Below, piece after piece: positions 19,392 to 28,654 of a DNA stretch of 64,000 nucleotides. The translations under genes were made by a program, and so were the position numbers. Each line of letters begins with the position of its first letter. Position 1 is the first letter of the stretch. The DNA is taken from NCBI RefSeq assembly GCF_013375035.1, contig NZ_CP056032.1, positions 1,038,001-1,102,000 on the forward strand. The letters are read 5' to 3'. The DNA is from Spirosoma sp. KUDC1026 (GTDB lineage: Bacteria > Bacteroidota > Bacteroidia > Cytophagales > Spirosomataceae). The notes beneath the pieces are model-generated. The model worked only from the letters and a program-made list of their open reading frames with translations. It made no database searches and was not told the origin of the DNA.

Positions 19392-20348
19392 ATGAAAACA
19401 GCGTTAATCTGCGGAATATCAGGTCAGGACGGTGCTTATCTGGCTAAATTACTGTTGTCTCAAGGCTATACCGTATTTGGTGGATCGAGGGATGCCCATA
19501 TGGCTTCGCGACGTAACCTTGTCCGACTGGGTATTGAGAAGGAAGTGCAGGTCGTATCGATCAGTATTAACGACTTTCGGAGCGTATTACAGAATCTGCT
19601 TAGAATAAAGCCTGATGAAGTGTATAACCTAGCTGGACAGAGTTCAGTAGGTTTATCGTTTGAACAGCCCGTCGAAACACTCGAAAGCGTGAGTGTTGGC
19701 ACTCTGAATCTACTGGAAGCCATTCGGTTCAGTAACCTGCCCATTCGTTTTTATAATGCTGGATCTAGTGAATGTTTTGGGGATACAGGTAGTGAAGCCG
19801 CGGATGAAATGACACCTTTTCGGCCACGTAGTCCCTATGGTGTAGCCAAAGCCGCTGCTTTCTGGCAGGTTGCTAACTACAGAGAAGCGTATCAACTGCA
19901 TGCAAGTACAGGAATTCTGTTTAACCATGAATCTCCTTTACGCCCCGAGCGCTTTGTTACTCAGAAAATTGTAGCAACTGCCAAACGCATTGCTCAAGGA
20001 AGTAATGAAATGCTAACGTTGGGTAATATTGACATTGCCCGCGACTGGGGTTGGGCTCCTGATTATGTCGAAGCAATGTGGTTAATGCTACAGCAGGAGC
20101 AGGCCGATGATTACGTAATTGCCACTGGTCATACAACTAAGCTAAGGGACTTCATTCGGATAGTGTTCGATTCAGTAGGTCTGGACTGGGAAGATTATGT
20201 CCGCTCGGATGAATCGTTTTTCCGGCCAACAGACATTGCCGAGGGACATGCCAACCCAGGTAAGGCCCGTCAAAAACTGTCTTGGAGCGCCAAACACAAA
20301 ATGGAAGATGTTGCCCGATTAATGGTTGAGGAGGGCAGCCAGCATTAA
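19392..20348 (+). CDS. gmd: GDP-mannose 4,6-dehydratase
   Basis: Extended short-chain dehydrogenase of 318 residues that turns GDP-mannose into GDP-4-keto-6-deoxymannose, the precursor of GDP-fucose, GDP-rhamnose or GDP-perosamine. Rossmann glycines in CGISGQDGAYL (8-14), NLAGQSSVGLSFEQP, YNAGSSECFG with the catalytic Ser/Glu region (123-130), and Tyr149/Lys153 in SPYGVAK are seen. NHESPLRPERFVTQKI is a family signature. It is shorter than E. coli Gmd (373). No fucose synthase, Rmd or perosamine aminotransferase gene is visible in the locus, so the final sugar is open. The next gene starts 20 bases on. Confidence 0.92.
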   Translation: MKTALICGISGQDGAYLAKLLLSQGYTVFGGSRDAHMASRRNLVRLGIEKEVQVVSISINDFRSVLQNLLRIKPDEVYNLAGQSSVGLSFEQPVETLESVSVGTLNLLEAIRFSNLPIRFYNAGSSECFGDTGSEAADEMTPFRPRSPYGVAKAAAFWQVANYREAYQLHASTGILFNHESPLRPERFVTQKIVATAKRIAQGSNEMLTLGNIDIARDWGWAPDYVEAMWLMLQQEQADDYVIATGHTTKLRDFIRIVFDSVGLDWEDYVRSDESFFRPTDIAEGHANPGKARQKLSWSAKHKMEDVARLMVEEGSQH

Positions 20349-20367
20349 CTGGCCTGACAGTAGCCAG

Positions 20368-21726
20368 ATGGGGTCGATTCGTACAGTGCGGGCAAAGTTA
20401 TTAACCAGCCATCCACGTTCGCTGAATGCTTGGCGAAACACATTTATCAGCGCACTGGCTAAGGGCGGGGGAATGGTCATTTCGTTGCTGCTGGTTCCTG
20501 TAACGATTGACTACTTGTCCGTTGAAACCTATGGAACCTGGTTAACAATCAGCTCAATTCTGTCCATAATTTCCCTGCTTGATATTGGTTTAGGAAATGG
20601 TCTGCGTAACAAATTCTCAGAAGCTGTTTCCCGAAATGAACATGAACTAGCTCGATCGTACATAAGTACGTCATATGTGCTCTTTGGTGTTATTCAACTC
20701 CTGCTGCTTCTCATTTTCGCCGTACTGATTTACTGGCTTCCTTGGCCGCAGCTTATCAGTAGCAACGTGGATTTCCGGCAAATGCGACTTGTTGCGCTGA
20801 TTACTATCACTGCTATAAGCGTAAAATTGGTGCTGGATAATATCAGTACAGTATTAATCGCGCTGCAGCAGGTGGGCTTGGCCAATTTGCTATCATTGTC
20901 TGGTAACGTACTGGTGCTGGCTGGAACGTACTGGCTGGCTGCGGTTAGTGAGGGGAGCCTGATGTATCTGGCCACGGTCACCGTTAGCTCACCGCTAATC
21001 GTATTGTCTGTCAGTAGTTTGCTACTGTACCGGGGTAAACTCAGGATTTATTGCCCAGCCTTTTCATACGTTAGCAAAGAACATATGGGGCGATTAGTTG
21101 CCCTGGGGTACCAGTTTTTCTTTATTCAGATTGCCGTAGTGATTCTATTTTACTCCGATAATCTAATTATTACCCACTTGTTTGGTAGCGCAGATGTGAC
21201 CGTGTATGCGGTTGCATTTCGGTATTTTAATATAGCTAGCGCAGCTTTTGCCATTATTGTCAGCCCTTACTGGCCCGCATTTACGGAAGCATACGTGAAA
21301 CAGGATATGCCGTGGGTAAAAGCAACGTATCGGCGGCTCCAGCAATTGTGGATTCTGCTGGCACTTGTGATAAGTGGTATGATCGCCTTCTCTGGACAGT
21401 TTTATAATTTTTGGCTTACCGACCGGGTTGACGTGCCGTTTACACTCAGCTTATGCATGGGAATATCAGTACTGATCACCTGCTGGAATAACATTACGTC
21501 GACCTTACTGAATGGAATTGGAAAAATTCAGTTGCAGTTATATTATTCGTTGGGCTCTGCCCTGGTCAATATTCCTTTGTCGGTTTTTTTTGCCCGAACA
21601 CTGGCGTTAGGACCCGCAGGCGTAGCTTTGGCTACAGCAGTATCCTTGCTGATTGGTACGGTTCTGGGTGGCATACAAGTAGAAAAAATTTTGTCGAGGA
21701 AAGCAGCTGGTTTATGGGATCGGTGA
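20368..21726 (+). CDS. Wzx-type polysaccharide flippase (first copy)
   Basis: Multi-span membrane protein of 452 residues in the MOP superfamily, with about 12-14 hydrophobic helices; expected to flip lipid-linked oligosaccharide units across the inner membrane. The N-terminal pattern NAWRNTFISALAKGGGMVISLLLVP followed by VETYGTWLTIS and LLDIGLGNGLRNKFSEAV is typical of this group (given here in pieces shorter than the whole). The ATG at 20368 gives a clean N-terminus 20 bases after gmd; an earlier non-ATG start at 20326 would overlap gmd and is less likely. A second flippase at 23723 belongs to a different subgroup. Confidence 0.88.
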   Translation: MGSIRTVRAKLLTSHPRSLNAWRNTFISALAKGGGMVISLLLVPVTIDYLSVETYGTWLTISSILSIISLLDIGLGNGLRNKFSEAVSRNEHELARSYISTSYVLFGVIQLLLLLIFAVLIYWLPWPQLISSNVDFRQMRLVALITITAISVKLVLDNISTVLIALQQVGLANLLSLSGNVLVLAGTYWLAAVSEGSLMYLATVTVSSPLIVLSVSSLLLYRGKLRIYCPAFSYVSKEHMGRLVALGYQFFFIQIAVVILFYSDNLIITHLFGSADVTVYAVAFRYFNIASAAFAIIVSPYWPAFTEAYVKQDMPWVKATYRRLQQLWILLALVISGMIAFSGQFYNFWLTDRVDVPFTLSLCMGISVLITCWNNITSTLLNGIGKIQLQLYYSLGSALVNIPLSVFFARTLALGPAGVALATAVSLLIGTVLGGIQVEKILSRKAAGLWDR

Positions 21727-21776
21727 CTAAAGAGACTAAACAAACGTATCCCTGATTTTTATCGTTGCTTACAGAT

Positions 21777-22889
21777 ATGAGGGTATTATTTGACCACCAG
21801 ACTTTTTCCTTGCAGGCGTATGGCGGTATATCCCGTTACTATACAGAACTGATTAAAGGAATTAATCAGACCCTCGAAAACCAGGCCGAGCTGCCAGTGC
21901 TGTTTTCGGACAATGTACACCTACAGGAAAATAATATACCTGTAAAATCATTTCTACCAGGTATAAAATTTCCTAAAAAAGGTGGACTGGTTTATCAGAT
22001 TAATCAGGCGCATAGCAGATTTCAATTGAATAAACAGGACTTCGATCTGTTTCATCCAACTTATTATGATCCGTACTTCCTGTCTAGATTACAGGATAAA
22101 CCTTTTGTCGTGACCGTTTACGACATGATCTATGAGAGATATGGGCACCTATATTCGGAATTAAGGAAAGACCGAACAATTATAGCCCGTAAACGAGAAT
22201 TGATTAAACGAGCCGATCGAATTATAGCTATATCAGAGAACACAAAAAGGGATATAGTTGACCTGATAGGAGTGGATGAGTCAAAAATTGAAGTTATCTA
22301 CCTGGGCAATTCTACCAAGCTCCAAAAGCGCGATAATAAAAAGTCTAATAGTTTGACAACCAGTAGCTATTTCCTATTTGTTGGCAAGCGGTATAGCTAT
22401 AAAAACTTTAGAGGGCTAGTACAGGCAATTTTGCCTCTATTGATAAAGAACGGCGTTAAACTGATTTGTGCAGGTGGGGGGGCGTTCACTAAAGAAGAGC
22501 AAAAATTCATTAATTCACTAGGGGCAGAAAGATGGGTTGAACATCATGCTGTACATTTACAAACTTTAGAACAACTGTATGGTAGTGCCATTGCGTTCGT
22601 GTTCCCATCATTTTATGAAGGATTTGGACTGCCTGTCTTAGAAGCTTTTGCATCGGGGTGCCCTTGTCTACTTAGTAATAGGGGATCTTTACCGGAAATC
22701 GCCGGCCAGGCAGCGCTATTCATAGATCCTGAACAACCTGACGGCATCAATGATGCCGCTAATCTTCTAATACAGCAACCAGAGTTACGTAAGACACTGA
22801 TAAATGCAGGGTACAGGCAGCTGGAAAAATATTCCTGGAACCAGACAGTACACCAGACATTAGCTTTGTATAAATCACTAATTAGCTAA
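21777..22889 (+). CDS. Glycosyltransferase family 4
   Basis: GT-B fold sugar transferase of 370 residues. The N-terminus MRVLFDHQTFSLQAYGGISR is typical of mannosyl- or rhamnosyl-adding GT4 enzymes. The C-terminal half has FLFVGKRYSYKNFRGLV, and the E-x7-E donor site in FPSFYEGFGLPVLEAFASG. The ATG at 21777 is preferred to the TTG at 21765. From here the locus turns noticeably more A+T-rich than the flanking housekeeping genes. Donor and linkage are unknown. Confidence 0.92.
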   Translation: MRVLFDHQTFSLQAYGGISRYYTELIKGINQTLENQAELPVLFSDNVHLQENNIPVKSFLPGIKFPKKGGLVYQINQAHSRFQLNKQDFDLFHPTYYDPYFLSRLQDKPFVVTVYDMIYERYGHLYSELRKDRTIIARKRELIKRADRIIAISENTKRDIVDLIGVDESKIEVIYLGNSTKLQKRDNKKSNSLTTSSYFLFVGKRYSYKNFRGLVQAILPLLIKNGVKLICAGGGAFTKEEQKFINSLGAERWVEHHAVHLQTLEQLYGSAIAFVFPSFYEGFGLPVLEAFASGCPCLLSNRGSLPEIAGQAALFIDPEQPDGINDAANLLIQQPELRKTLINAGYRQLEKYSWNQTVHQTLALYKSLIS

Positions 22890-22925
22890 CTAAGTAATCA
22901 TTTTGCATTTGATAGATGCGTTATT

Positions 22926-23717
22926 ATGCTGCCACCATTAATATCAATAATTATTACAGTATTAAATGGCGCCAAAACAATGGAGGATTGTTTGCTAAGT
23001 ATCGCGGAGCAGTCGTTTCAGGATTTCGAATTAATAGTAGTCGATGGAGGAAGTAGCGACAATACGGTACCAATTCTCAACCGATACAGTAGCGTAATAA
23101 ACCAGTTGAAAGTCATTCCGGGATTAGGTCTTTATGCTGGTTTAAATAAAGGCATTGAACTAGCTCAGGGTAAGTGGTTGTACTTTATTGGTTGTGATGA
23201 TCAGTTGTATAACTCGGAAGTACTGCGTATTGCTGCCATATCGATGAAGAACACAGATGCAGTAATTCTGGCAGGGCAAGTTCAGCACCAGGATCAGTAT
23301 GTGACGAAGCCCAAGTTCGGGCTTCCTCAGCTACTATTACACCGGATTCATCACCAAGGCATCTTTTATAACAGAACTGTCTTTGAGCGTTACAAATACA
23401 ATGAGAAACTAAAATTGGCAGCCGACTATGAACTGAACCTACAGCTGGCCGTTGGTAAGTTCAAGCACCAGAAGTTGAATCTTGTTATTGCGCGTTATGG
23501 CGGTGACGGAATAAGTAATCGAGAGATCAATACGTATTACAAGGAAACTCAGCTAGTCCACAAAGTGATTTTTACCGGACTAACCCGTGTTTGGGTTGTG
23601 CTCATTTTCTGGATAAAATGGAAGTTTTGGCTATTTAAATATAGAACGGGTTTGCTTGGTTTATCGTATAGGCTGAAGCATCGAGTAATTCCGTTGTTTT
23701 TAGTAGTCCTAAAATAG
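22926..23717 (+). CDS. Glycosyltransferase family 2 (GT-A fold)
   Basis: 263 residues. The N-terminal GT-A domain shows ISIIITVLNGAKTMEDCLLS, the nucleotide-binding VDGGSSDNT and a DxD-like GCDDQLY; GLYAGLNKGIELAQGKWL is a family signature of WcaA-type enzymes. The C-terminal part has a basic, hydrophobic stretch (about 215-262) that may bind the membrane. It lies 36 bases after the previous transferase and 5 bases before the second flippase, so the three are likely co-transcribed. Sugar specificity cannot be inferred. Confidence 0.92.
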   Translation: MLPPLISIIITVLNGAKTMEDCLLSIAEQSFQDFELIVVDGGSSDNTVPILNRYSSVINQLKVIPGLGLYAGLNKGIELAQGKWLYFIGCDDQLYNSEVLRIAAISMKNTDAVILAGQVQHQDQYVTKPKFGLPQLLLHRIHHQGIFYNRTVFERYKYNEKLKLAADYELNLQLAVGKFKHQKLNLVIARYGGDGISNREINTYYKETQLVHKVIFTGLTRVWVVLIFWIKWKFWLFKYRTGLLGLSYRLKHRVIPLFLVVLK

Positions 23718-23722
23718 TATAT

Positions 23723-25003
23723 ATGCAAATTTCTGTGTTGAAGGAGTTGATGAAAAAAGACATTAGTTTTTATAAAAACATACTGTCTTTAGGGTTAATA
23801 CAAGTCACAAACTTTATTATTCCGCTCATTACGTTTCCTTATTTGGTCCGTACTGTAGGTATTGAACAATATGGCGTAATTTCATATGGCTTAACAATTA
23901 TTACTTACTTAAGTGCTTTTGTAGAATTTGGCTTTATGGTTTCTGCAACTAGATTAGTTGCTATTTATAAAAACGATAAAGTAAAGCTTTCTTATCTTTT
24001 CTCTACTGTTACTATCGCAAGAGTTTTGTTGTTTTTTGTTGCTGCTGCTGCCCTACTTATATCAGGATTGTTTATCGAGAAAATAGGCGATCACATATTT
24101 ATGTATTTCTTGGGATTAAGTATGCTGCTTAGTACTGCTATCTTTCCTCTTTGGTTTTTTCAAGGAGTAGAGCAAATGAAATACGTTACATACTTTAATA
24201 TTGCTGCTAAAATAATATTGATTCTGTTGCTATTTGTTGTGGTTACAGACTCACAAGATTATTTTTATGTTCCTGGAATATATGGTATTGCTAATGTGCT
24301 GACGGGTATATATGGGAACTGGTATGTGTTAAAAAACTTCAATCTGAAATTTACATTTTCATCATTGCATGATATATTTGATCAGTATAAAGCTGGAGTT
24401 AATTTATTCTACACGAATTTTGTTGTTGTTTTATTAAATAATTCAAACGTTATTATACTATCAATATACGTTTCTGATACGCTGATTGGTAGTTATAGCT
24501 TCGTGGAAAAAATCGTCTTTGCCTTGTGGCAGGTTTTAGCTGTTTTTTCACAGGCTACTTATCCTATTCTTTGCCGGTTGTCTGAAGAATCGCACGAAAA
24601 AATTAGAAAATTTCTGGCTCGAACGTTTTTGCCGTTTTTTGGAATGATCGCGACTGCATGCATCGGTATATCATTTTTTGCTCCCGAGATTGTTCTACTT
24701 TTGTCGGGTAAAATAAATGCAGATGCAGTGAATGTATTACGGGTAATGATATTTACCCCGCTGATCGTATGTCTGAATATTCCTGCTTATCAGACACAAC
24801 TGGCTTATTCGCTTACTAAAGACAATACGAAAATATACGCTGTGGCTGCATTGCTGAATATAGCGCTTTGTGCACTTCTGGTGAGACAAAATGGAATAAT
24901 AGGAGCTGCTATATCTATGTTGATTGTTCAGACTATAGTAACATTAGGATTAAATTATGTGACAGAAATTAAATTTAAGCAATATTCCTTATTACGGAAT
25001 TGA
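23723..25003 (+). CDS. Wzx-type polysaccharide flippase (second copy)
   Basis: 426-residue integral membrane protein, about 12 helices, of the oligosaccharide flippase family; signs are FIIPLITFPYLVRTVGIEQYG at the N-terminus (a family hallmark, partly quoted) and FPLWFFQGVEQMKYVT. It is more like the RfbX/CapF flippases than the copy at 20368, so the two are not recent duplicates. The ATG at 23723 is used; the ATG at 23750 is preceded by GAAGGAG and could instead be the start. Strongly A+T-rich coding sequence. Confidence 0.9.
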   Translation: MQISVLKELMKKDISFYKNILSLGLIQVTNFIIPLITFPYLVRTVGIEQYGVISYGLTIITYLSAFVEFGFMVSATRLVAIYKNDKVKLSYLFSTVTIARVLLFFVAAAALLISGLFIEKIGDHIFMYFLGLSMLLSTAIFPLWFFQGVEQMKYVTYFNIAAKIILILLLFVVVTDSQDYFYVPGIYGIANVLTGIYGNWYVLKNFNLKFTFSSLHDIFDQYKAGVNLFYTNFVVVLLNNSNVIILSIYVSDTLIGSYSFVEKIVFALWQVLAVFSQATYPILCRLSEESHEKIRKFLARTFLPFFGMIATACIGISFFAPEIVLLLSGKINADAVNVLRVMIFTPLIVCLNIPAYQTQLAYSLTKDNTKIYAVAALLNIALCALLVRQNGIIGAAISMLIVQTIVTLGLNYVTEIKFKQYSLLRN

Positions 25004-25049
25004 TAGGCAGATTTGTTGAATATTAACGTTTATTGTTAGAATAGTAGTG

Positions 25050-25892
25050 ATGAGCATTGCAGCATCCGTAGTACTTTATAATTCGGACGAGTCAGTAATT
25101 GATAATGTAAGTACATACATTGATCAGGTTGATAAATTATATATTATTGATAACTCAGAATCAATTAATTCTAAGCTGGTTGAATGTCTTAACGTAAATC
25201 AAAAGATAGAATATGTATGGCTCAAAGGCAATTTAGGCATAGCTACTGCCCTGAACGTTGCCTGCGAAAAAGCTATTGCCGATGGTCATGACTATATTCT
25301 AATGATGGATGATGATTCTCGTGCTGTCAGTACTATGGTTGAGCAGATGCTTAACTACGAGCGTGAGTATGCAGATCTGAAAATTGGAATTATTGCTGCT
25401 CAGTCTGATCCTAATCTCTTTAGTGAAAAGATTAGAAGTGTCTGGTATACAATCACCTCTGGAAGCTTGATGAAGCTATCTGCGTATGAAGAGTGCGGAG
25501 GTTTTCTGGATAAGTTGTTTATTGATGCTGTTGATCATGAATATTGTTTTAGATTAAAGGAAAAGGGATACCATATTATTAATCTGGATTATCTTCATCT
25601 AGAACATTCAATTGGCGAGCTTAAAGAACTAAAACTATTTAATAAGACGCTGTATAAGTGGTCCTCCCATAACCATATTCGGATGTATTATATGATGCGA
25701 AATTTCCTATATGTGTTAACAAAATACCATAGTACTATACCAGTAAAGACAAAAATACTATTGTATTATAGTGTATCGAGAGCCTGTTTTTTCGATTCAA
25801 TGCTAGAGGGGGATATACTAAGGCGAATTAAATTCTTGGTTAAAGCATTTAAAGATTATAGAGCCGGTAATTTTGGAAAGATTAGTCTATGA
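25050..25892 (+). CDS. Glycosyltransferase family 2, rhamnosyltransferase-like (tandem copy 1)
   Basis: 280 residues, GT-A fold. Key blocks: SVVLYNSDESVIDN at the N-terminus, LKGNLGIATALN, the metal-binding MMDDDS, ITSGSLMKLSAYEECGGF and LFIDAVDHEYCFRLKEKGY. These match RfbF/WbbL-type rhamnosyltransferases. Its stop codon overlaps the start of the next gene by four bases, and the next gene is a clear paralogue. ATG at 25050 chosen over the GTG one codon upstream. Confidence 0.9.
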   Translation: MSIAASVVLYNSDESVIDNVSTYIDQVDKLYIIDNSESINSKLVECLNVNQKIEYVWLKGNLGIATALNVACEKAIADGHDYILMMDDDSRAVSTMVEQMLNYEREYADLKIGIIAAQSDPNLFSEKIRSVWYTITSGSLMKLSAYEECGGFLDKLFIDAVDHEYCFRLKEKGYHIINLDYLHLEHSIGELKELKLFNKTLYKWSSHNHIRMYYMMRNFLYVLTKYHSTIPVKTKILLYYSVSRACFFDSMLEGDILRRIKFLVKAFKDYRAGNFGKISL

Positions 25893-26767
25893 GTACTAAT
25901 ATTACTCGGGGCGGTAATGTTGCGGGAATGATAACGCTTTATAACTCGCAACCAGCTGTTATTGATAATATACAATTTATTATCGATCAGGTGGAACGTT
26001 TATATATTGTGGATAATTCGGAGATTACCGACAGTAAATTAGTTGAAAATCTCCTGGCTATCTCACAAAAGGTAAACTATATTAGTAATAAAGGAAATCT
26101 AGGTATAGCACGGGCCTTAAACGTTGCAGCGAATGCCGCTTTAGCAGATGGATTTGCCTATCTGTTACTTATGGACGATGATTCTGAGGCCCCCGCCAAT
26201 CTGGTTTCTGAGTTACTGGGTGTTTACTCAGTTACTTCCTCTACTGAGATTGGTATCGTTGCTGCGCAATCAGATCCATCCGTTCCGAATACAAATTCTG
26301 TCAAAGACGTTCTTACCATCATTACGTCTGGTAGCCTTCTGAATCTGGAGGCCTACAAGTCAGTAGGGCCTTTTCTTGAAGACTTATTTATAGACTGGGT
26401 TGATCTAGAATACTGCTTTCGGCTACAGCAGCATGGGTATAAAGTGCTAGTTCACGATGGGGTTCGCTTAAATCATCGGCTGGGTACGTTTCAGACAAAA
26501 AGGTTATTTGGGCTGCTTCCAATCCGGTGGCGTTCTCACAGCCCTACCCGTCTCTATTACAAATTTCGTAACAGTCAATATGTTATGCGACAATACAGGC
26601 GGCAAGTACCGTTATCGTTTGTGGGATCCATTTACTATGAACTGGGAAGAGACTTGGTGAAAATTTTGTTTGTCGAAACAAACAAAAGAATTTATTTAGC
26701 TTCGATATGGATGGCCTTAAATGATGGTTTTCGGGGAAAACTGGGAAAGCTAAAACCGAAGGCTTAA
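25889..26767 (+). CDS. Glycosyltransferase family 2, rhamnosyltransferase-like (tandem copy 2)
   Basis: 292 residues, paralogue of the preceding gene with the same order of motifs: ITLYNSQPAVIDN, NKGNLGIARALNVAA, LMDDDSEAP, AAQSDP, ITSGSLLNLEAYKSVGPF, LFIDWVDLEYCFRL. It overlaps that gene by ATGA, which implies translational coupling. The two have diverged substantially, so each may add a different residue. Ends the first A+T-rich block; the head-repeat protein follows after a new promoter. Confidence 0.9.
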   Translation: MSTNITRGGNVAGMITLYNSQPAVIDNIQFIIDQVERLYIVDNSEITDSKLVENLLAISQKVNYISNKGNLGIARALNVAANAALADGFAYLLLMDDDSEAPANLVSELLGVYSVTSSTEIGIVAAQSDPSVPNTNSVKDVLTIITSGSLLNLEAYKSVGPFLEDLFIDWVDLEYCFRLQQHGYKVLVHDGVRLNHRLGTFQTKRLFGLLPIRWRSHSPTRLYYKFRNSQYVMRQYRRQVPLSFVGSIYYELGRDLVKILFVETNKRIYLASIWMALNDGFRGKLGKLKPKA

Positions 26768-26827
26768 TCTATCTGTTGATCACACACGGCTGGCTATAGA
26801 AAGTTGTATTTACTAACGGAGATACAT

Positions 26828-26835
26828 TATATTTG
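26828..26835 (+). promoter_or_regulatory. -7 promoter element of head-repeat protein 1
   Basis: TATATTTG fits TAnnTTTG, with a TTG at 26804-26806 at about the right distance for a -33 element. The leader would be about 65 bases to the ATG at 26906. Confidence 0.6.
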
Positions 26836-26905
26836 TTAGCTTTTGTCTGCATATATAAACTATAAAGAGAAATGGCAGTTTGATACGTCCCTTTGCAAAA
26901 GATAT

Positions 26906-28624
26906 ATGAAAAAACACTTACTTACCTGTGGCATCGCTACATCCTTATTGGCAAGTAGCCAGTTGTTGATGGCTCAGACGTCAACAACTAATATTAGCAT
27001 TACAACACCAACGTCAACACCAGCCGGTGGTTCTGACAATACGCTGGTGGGTGTTGGTGCGGGAAATACAAACATGTCTGGAAATGGCAACTTGATTCTG
27101 GGCCGTGGGGCTGGTATTCAGAATATGGCTGGTGCGCAAAATTCCTTTGTAGGAGCGATGGCTGGCCGTCAGAACTCGTCAGGGAGCTACAATACGTTCT
27201 TTGGTTACGAAGCCGGCAGCAGTAATACGAGTGGAAATAATAACCTCTTTATGGGAACCGGAGCTGGGTATACTAACTCAGATGGCTACAACAACCTGTT
27301 CAGTGGATATCGTGCTGGTTATTTCAATACATCCGGTCACCATAATGTGTTTATAGGATCAGGAGCGGGCTACAGTAATAGTGCTGGTACTGACAACACA
27401 TTTATTGGTGCTGATGCGGGAGGGGCCAATACAAGTGCTACTGCCAACGTTTTTTTGGGATCTTTATCTGGCTCATCTAATACTTCAGGTAGCCAAAACA
27501 CTTTTTTGGGCACCAATGCAGGTTTAAGTAACTCAAATGCTTCGGCTAATACCTTTGTCGGATTCGCAGCTGGAAGAAACAATTCTTCTGGCCAGTTTAA
27601 TACATTCATTGGTGTTCAGGCAGGTTTAAGTAATACCACTGGAGAAGCCAATTTCTTTTTGGGAGTAAATGCCGGAGCTATAAACACGGTTGGGTCTGCT
27701 AATTTCTTCGTGGGCAATAATGCTGGAGCAAGAAATACAACAGGGGGATTCAATGTATTCTTAGGATCTAACGCGGGCTCTAACAATAATAATGGTGTAA
27801 ATAACACTGCTATCGGTTTTGAGGCAGGAGGAAACCTCAGCAGTGGTCAAACCAATACATTTATTGGCTTTCGGGCGAATTCAGGACCTGGAGATTTAAA
27901 TAATGCGACTGCCGTTGGAGCTAACGCAGTAGTTAACGTATCGAATGCAGTGGTGCTGGGCAACCAGGCCAACGTGGGGGTGGGTACATCAGCGCCCACC
28001 GCCAGGCTGCATGTGGTTAGCGGCACGGCGGGCCAGTCAGGACTACGTCTGGAAAACCTGCCCATCAACACCAACGCTAGCCTGACCAACCAGAACAAGT
28101 TTCTTTCGGTAGACGGCAGCGGCAACGTGATCCTGGTGAGCAGCAACAGCTCGGGTCGCCTGGCGGCCGAGTCCGATGGGCAGTGGGGTCTGGAAGACGG
28201 CCAGTTGCGCAACCTCAACGAGGGCAGCGTGGTGATCGGTCCGGGGGTGAGCCGTTTACCGGCAGGCTACCGGCTGTACGTCTCGGAGGGCATCCTGACC
28301 GAGAAGGTGAAGGTGGCCGTCAAGAGCACCGAGAACTGGTCGGACAAGGTCTTCGAGTCGGGGTATCGGTTGTGGAGCTTGGGTGAGGTGGATCGGTACG
28401 TTCGTGCCCACAAGCATCTACCTGGTGTTCCCTCGGCGTCAGAGGTTGTTCGGGAGGGGGTTGACGTGGGTGAGATGCAGGCCAAGCTGCTGGAGAAGAT
28501 CGAGGAGCTCACCCTGCACGTCATTCAGCTGCAAAAGGACAATCAGAAAATGCAGCAACTGAATCTGCAACTCGAGCAGCAGCAAATGAAGATGCAAAAG
28601 CAGTTACGGAAATTGTCTAAATAG
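26906..28624 (+). CDS. Secreted head-repeat protein 1 with coiled-coil tail
   Basis: A 572-residue exported protein. A signal peptide ends near LLMAQ (residue 24). Residues 42-330 are seventeen repeats of 17 residues, pattern G-x-x-N-x-F-x-G-x-x-A-G-x-x-N-x-S, resembling the head repeats of trimeric adhesins. Then comes NAVVLGNQANVGVGTSAPTA, a conserved tail with WSDKVFESGYRLWSLGEVDR and HKHLPGVPSASEV, and a C-terminal glutamine-rich coiled coil (about 535-572). The tail type is widespread in Bacteroidota surface or fibre-like proteins, but I know of no proven function. No T9SS sorting domain or outer-membrane anchor is visible, so how it reaches and stays at the surface is unclear. The upstream in-frame start at 26843 would bury the signal peptide, so ATG 26906 is used. 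Confidence 0.85.
   Translation: MKKHLLTCGIATSLLASSQLLMAQTSTTNISITTPTSTPAGGSDNTLVGVGAGNTNMSGNGNLILGRGAGIQNMAGAQNSFVGAMAGRQNSSGSYNTFFGYEAGSSNTSGNNNLFMGTGAGYTNSDGYNNLFSGYRAGYFNTSGHHNVFIGSGAGYSNSAGTDNTFIGADAGGANTSATANVFLGSLSGSSNTSGSQNTFLGTNAGLSNSNASANTFVGFAAGRNNSSGQFNTFIGVQAGLSNTTGEANFFLGVNAGAINTVGSANFFVGNNAGARNTTGGFNVFLGSNAGSNNNNGVNNTAIGFEAGGNLSSGQTNTFIGFRANSGPGDLNNATAVGANAVVNVSNAVVLGNQANVGVGTSAPTARLHVVSGTAGQSGLRLENLPINTNASLTNQNKFLSVDGSGNVILVSSNSSGRLAAESDGQWGLEDGQLRNLNEGSVVIGPGVSRLPAGYRLYVSEGILTEKVKVAVKSTENWSDKVFESGYRLWSLGEVDRYVRAHKHLPGVPSASEVVREGVDVGEMQAKLLEKIEELTLHVIQLQKDNQKMQQLNLQLEQQQMKMQKQLRKLSK
27029..27895 (+). repeat. Seventeen 51-bp coding repeats (head repeats of protein 1)
   Basis: Period 51 bases, 17 residues. 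Diverged at the DNA level, with invariant Asn, Gly and Ala-Gly positions in translation. Predicted to form a beta-roll or beta-helix stalk. Confidence 0.85.
27938..28535 (+). repeat. 598-bp near-identical cassette, copy 1
   Basis: Matches 29991-30588 over its whole length; by eye the only difference is one base (T versus C) in GTGGG[T/C]ACATC. Similarity stops abruptly on both sides. It is in frame in both genes, encodes the tail region, and is visibly more G+C-rich than the repeats before it. Confidence 0.95.
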
Positions 28625-28654
28625 TGGTATCACCCTATTGAGAAAAGGAATAAT

